Under the pieces are notes generated by a model. That model searched no databases. It saw nothing but the letters and a program-made list of their open reading frames with translations, and was not told the origin of the DNA. Below, piece after piece: positions 62,335 to 64,000 of a stretch of DNA of 64,000 bases. The stretch covers positions 69,582,754-69,646,753 of the forward strand of contig OZ024854.1 of assembly GCA_964017155.1 (NCBI GenBank), in the 5' to 3' direction. A program made the translations under genes and the position numbers. The stretch is from Oasisia sp. SBJ-2009. Lineage: Eukaryota; Annelida; Polychaeta; Sabellida; Siboglinidae. Within the stretch, counting starts at the first letter, position 1, and every line of letters starts with the position of its first letter.

Positions 62335-63455
62335 AACTGATCCCCCGTAGACGGATCGGACTTTGTCGTTTTCCTCGATTATCCGAAAGTTGGCAAAATG
62401 ACGCGCACGGCCATTAGGCTTCCTCGAGAGAGTCGTAGTTACTCCCCGTGCGCGACACACGCCCGAGAAGACCGACCGGCGCGTCGAACTTTGCCGTTTT
62501 TCTCGATTCGCAGAACTGATCCCCCGTAGACGGATAGGACTTAGTCGTTTTCCTCGGTTTGTTTCCAAAAGTTGGCAAAACGACGCGCCCGGTCGGTCAT
62601 TCGTCTACATGCACAAGTGATCTCTACCGTCGTCGAGTCCGTCTTTCCCGTCTCTCTCCCTCCGCCGGCGCGGGCCGGGCCGGGCCGCGCCGGGCCGGGC
62701 CACGCCGGGCAGTTACCGGCGCCCGGCCGGGCTTCGGAACGCGACCGGCGGCAAGGCTTCGGCGCACACGACTGGGCCGGGCTTCGGCATGCGACCAGCG
62801 GCCGGGCTTCGGAACGCGACCAGGTTTCGGCGCACACTACCGGGCCAGGTTTCGGCACGCCGCTTGCTCAACTGATCCCCCGTAGACGGATCGGACTTTG
62901 TCGTCGTTTTCCTCGATTTCTCAATCTATCACCCTGTTAAGGTCGCCAAATGCCTCGTCACCTCATCTAGCTAGTGGTTTCTTATTATTCCCGCCGTTTA
63001 CCCTCCGGTCGGCACGGAATTCTGTTGAAAAGAATGTAGACATACATTTACGCTTCCCCAACTGATCCCCCGTAGACGGATCGGACTTTGTCGTCGTTTT
63101 CCTCGATTACTCCTACTATCACCATGTTAAGGTCGCCAAATGCCTCGTCACCTCATCTAGTTAGTGTTTCCTTATTACTCCCGCCGTTTACCTGCCGGTC
63201 GGTACGGAATTCTGTTGAAAAGAATGTAGACAGACATTTACGCTTCCCCAACTGATCCCCCGTAGACGGATGGGACTTTGTCGTTTTTCTCAGTTTTTCC
63301 GACTATCACCCTGTTAAGGTCGCCAAATGCCTCGCTCGTCGTCTAATGATTTTATATTAGTGGTTCCTTATTACTCCCGCCGTTTACCCACCGGTCGGCA
63401 CGGCACGGCACGGAACTTTGTTGAAACAGGTTTAAATAGAAATTCTCGTTTCCCC
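62335..63455 (+). repeat. U56: 1,121-bp c6 unit
   Basis: Same tags as U51 (gattactcctac in D, aaatagaaattc at the end of E), 5,625 bp later. Confidence 0.92.
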
Positions 63456-64000
63456 AACTGATCCCCGGTTGACGGATCGGACTTTGTCGTTTTCCTCGAT
63501 TATCCGAAAGTTAGCAAAATGACGCGCACGGCCATTAGGCTTCCTCGAGAGAGTCGTAGTTACTCCCCGTGCGCGACACACGCCCGAGAAGACCGACCGG
63601 CGTGTCGAACCTTGCCGTTTTTCTCGATTCGCAGAACTGATCCCCCGTAGACGGATAGGACTTAGTCGTTTTCCTGGGTTTGTTTCCAAAAGTTGGCAAA
63701 ACGACGCGCCCGGTCGGTCATTCGTCTACATGCACAAGTGATCTCTACCGTCGTCGAGTCCGTCTTTCCCGTCTCTCTCCCTCCGCCGGCGCGGGCCGGG
63801 CCGGGCCGGGCCGCGCCGGGCCGGGCCACGCCAGGCAGTTACCGGCGCCCGGCCGGGCTTCGGAACGCGACCGGCGGCAAGGCTTCGGCGCACACGACTG
63901 GGCCGGGCTTCGGCATGCGACCAGCGGCCGGGCTTCGGAACGCGACCAGGTTTCGGCGCACACTACCGGGCCAGGTTTCGGCACGCCGCTTGCTCAACTG
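63456..64000 (+). repeat. U57: partial c8 unit at the window end
   Basis: A2 63456-63634, B 63635-63995 (cctggg, cgcgggcc, ccaggcag, but cttcggcatgcg unlike U52 and U54) and the first five bases of C. The array continues beyond the window. Confidence 0.92.

Larger units (their letters stand above)
1..64000. repeat. Higher-order satellite DNA array filling the window
   Basis: The same five-monomer unit (A-B-C-D-E, usually 1,126 bp) follows itself head to tail from the first to the last base, always in the same orientation. About 290 copies of the monomer head (aactgatcccccgtagacgg and close variants) punctuate the sequence at 179 to 391 bp spacing. There is no intervening unique DNA and no gene. 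Neighbouring and distant units differ only by scattered substitutions, 5-bp steps in two pentamer tracts, and whole-monomer gains or losses. This is the behaviour expected of a satellite evolving by unequal exchange and conversion. The family is not one I recognise. Centromeric, pericentromeric, subtelomeric or B-chromosome location are all possible and the sequence does not choose between them. Confidence 0.97.

Noticed and set aside
1..64000. Ribosomal DNA intergenic spacer
   Set aside because: Spacer subrepeats can look like this, but no 18S, 5.8S or 28S sequence interrupts 64 kb, which is longer than I would expect for a spacer.
1..64000. CRISPR array or other prokaryotic repeat-spacer system
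   Set aside because: The shared head recurs, but the segments between heads are the same few monomers again and again, not unique spacers, and they are far too long (about 160-370 bp).
1..64000. Transposable element or transposon-derived array
   Set aside because: No transposase, reverse transcriptase, terminal inverted repeats, LTRs or target-site duplications were found; all units are directly repeated without flanking unique sequence.

Overview
The whole 64,000-base window is one uninterrupted head-to-tail satellite DNA array. I see no protein-coding gene, tRNA, rRNA, transposon, CRISPR array or unique sequence, and no stretch outside the repeat. The array runs off both ends of the window. 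This kind of sequence points to a eukaryotic chromosome (centromeric, pericentromeric, subtelomeric or other heterochromatin). The organism cannot be identified from it. CpG dinucleotides are abundant and preserved from copy to copy, which argues weakly against a heavily CpG-methylating vertebrate and is compatible with an invertebrate such as an insect. That last step is a guess.

The basic higher-order repeat (HOR) unit is 1,126 bp and consists of five monomers, all in one orientation: A (179 bp), B (361 bp), C (190 bp), D (190 bp) and E (206 bp). Every monomer begins with the same head (aactgatcccccgtagacgg followed by a ~15-bp semi-conserved stretch). A and B share a second block (aaagttggcaaaa, then gacgcgc). 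C, D and E share another (ggtcgccaaatgcctcg, then ttattactcccgcc). B carries a GC-rich tail made of a GCCGG/GCCGC pentamer tract and a degenerate ~24-bp minisatellite with a ttcgg core. E carries a CACGG pentamer run. I count 57 units (U1 to U57, the first and last partial) containing 56 B monomers.

Most length variation comes in 5-bp steps from the two pentamer tracts (units of 1121, 1126, 1131, 1136 bp) or from gain or loss of a whole monomer: 936-bp units lack D, 1331/1332-bp units have an extra E-like monomer called E2, and U10 has an extra D. A few units are rearranged: U1 has a C/E chimera and an internally deleted A, and U24 has a B/D chimera.

Linked point variants sort the units into classes, named here c1 to c10 for this window only. 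c1: catccac and cgctggcc in B. c2: 356-bp B and C head aactggtcc. c3: aagactgg in B, most copies also gaacgcaacc. c4: cccgtgcc in B. c5: ctttgtcgttttcctggg at the start of B. c6: cgcgggcc in B. c7: gcctcgcc in B. c8: cgcgggcc plus cctggg plus ccaggcag. c9: gtgcttcgg and acggggcc in B. c10: acccgcccgg and gttgagtcc in B. From U6 the order is c4, c1, c9, c6, c9, c10, c3', c1, c2, c3, c1, c2, c3, c4, c9, c6, c9, c9, (U24 chimera), c10, c10, c3', c1, c2, c1, c2, c1, c2, c3, c4, c5, c6, c1, c2, c3, c4, c5, c2, c3, c4, c5, c6, c7, c6, c7, c6, c8, c7, c8, c7, c6, c8. The recurring order c1-c2-c3-c4-c5-c6 shows that multi-unit blocks of 2, 4 and 6 units have been duplicated by recent unequal exchange, giving a second level of higher-order structure. 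Open reading frames recur in every unit, but they overlap on both strands, are Arg/Pro/Ala-rich and change frame at the 5-bp length variants, so none is annotated as a gene.
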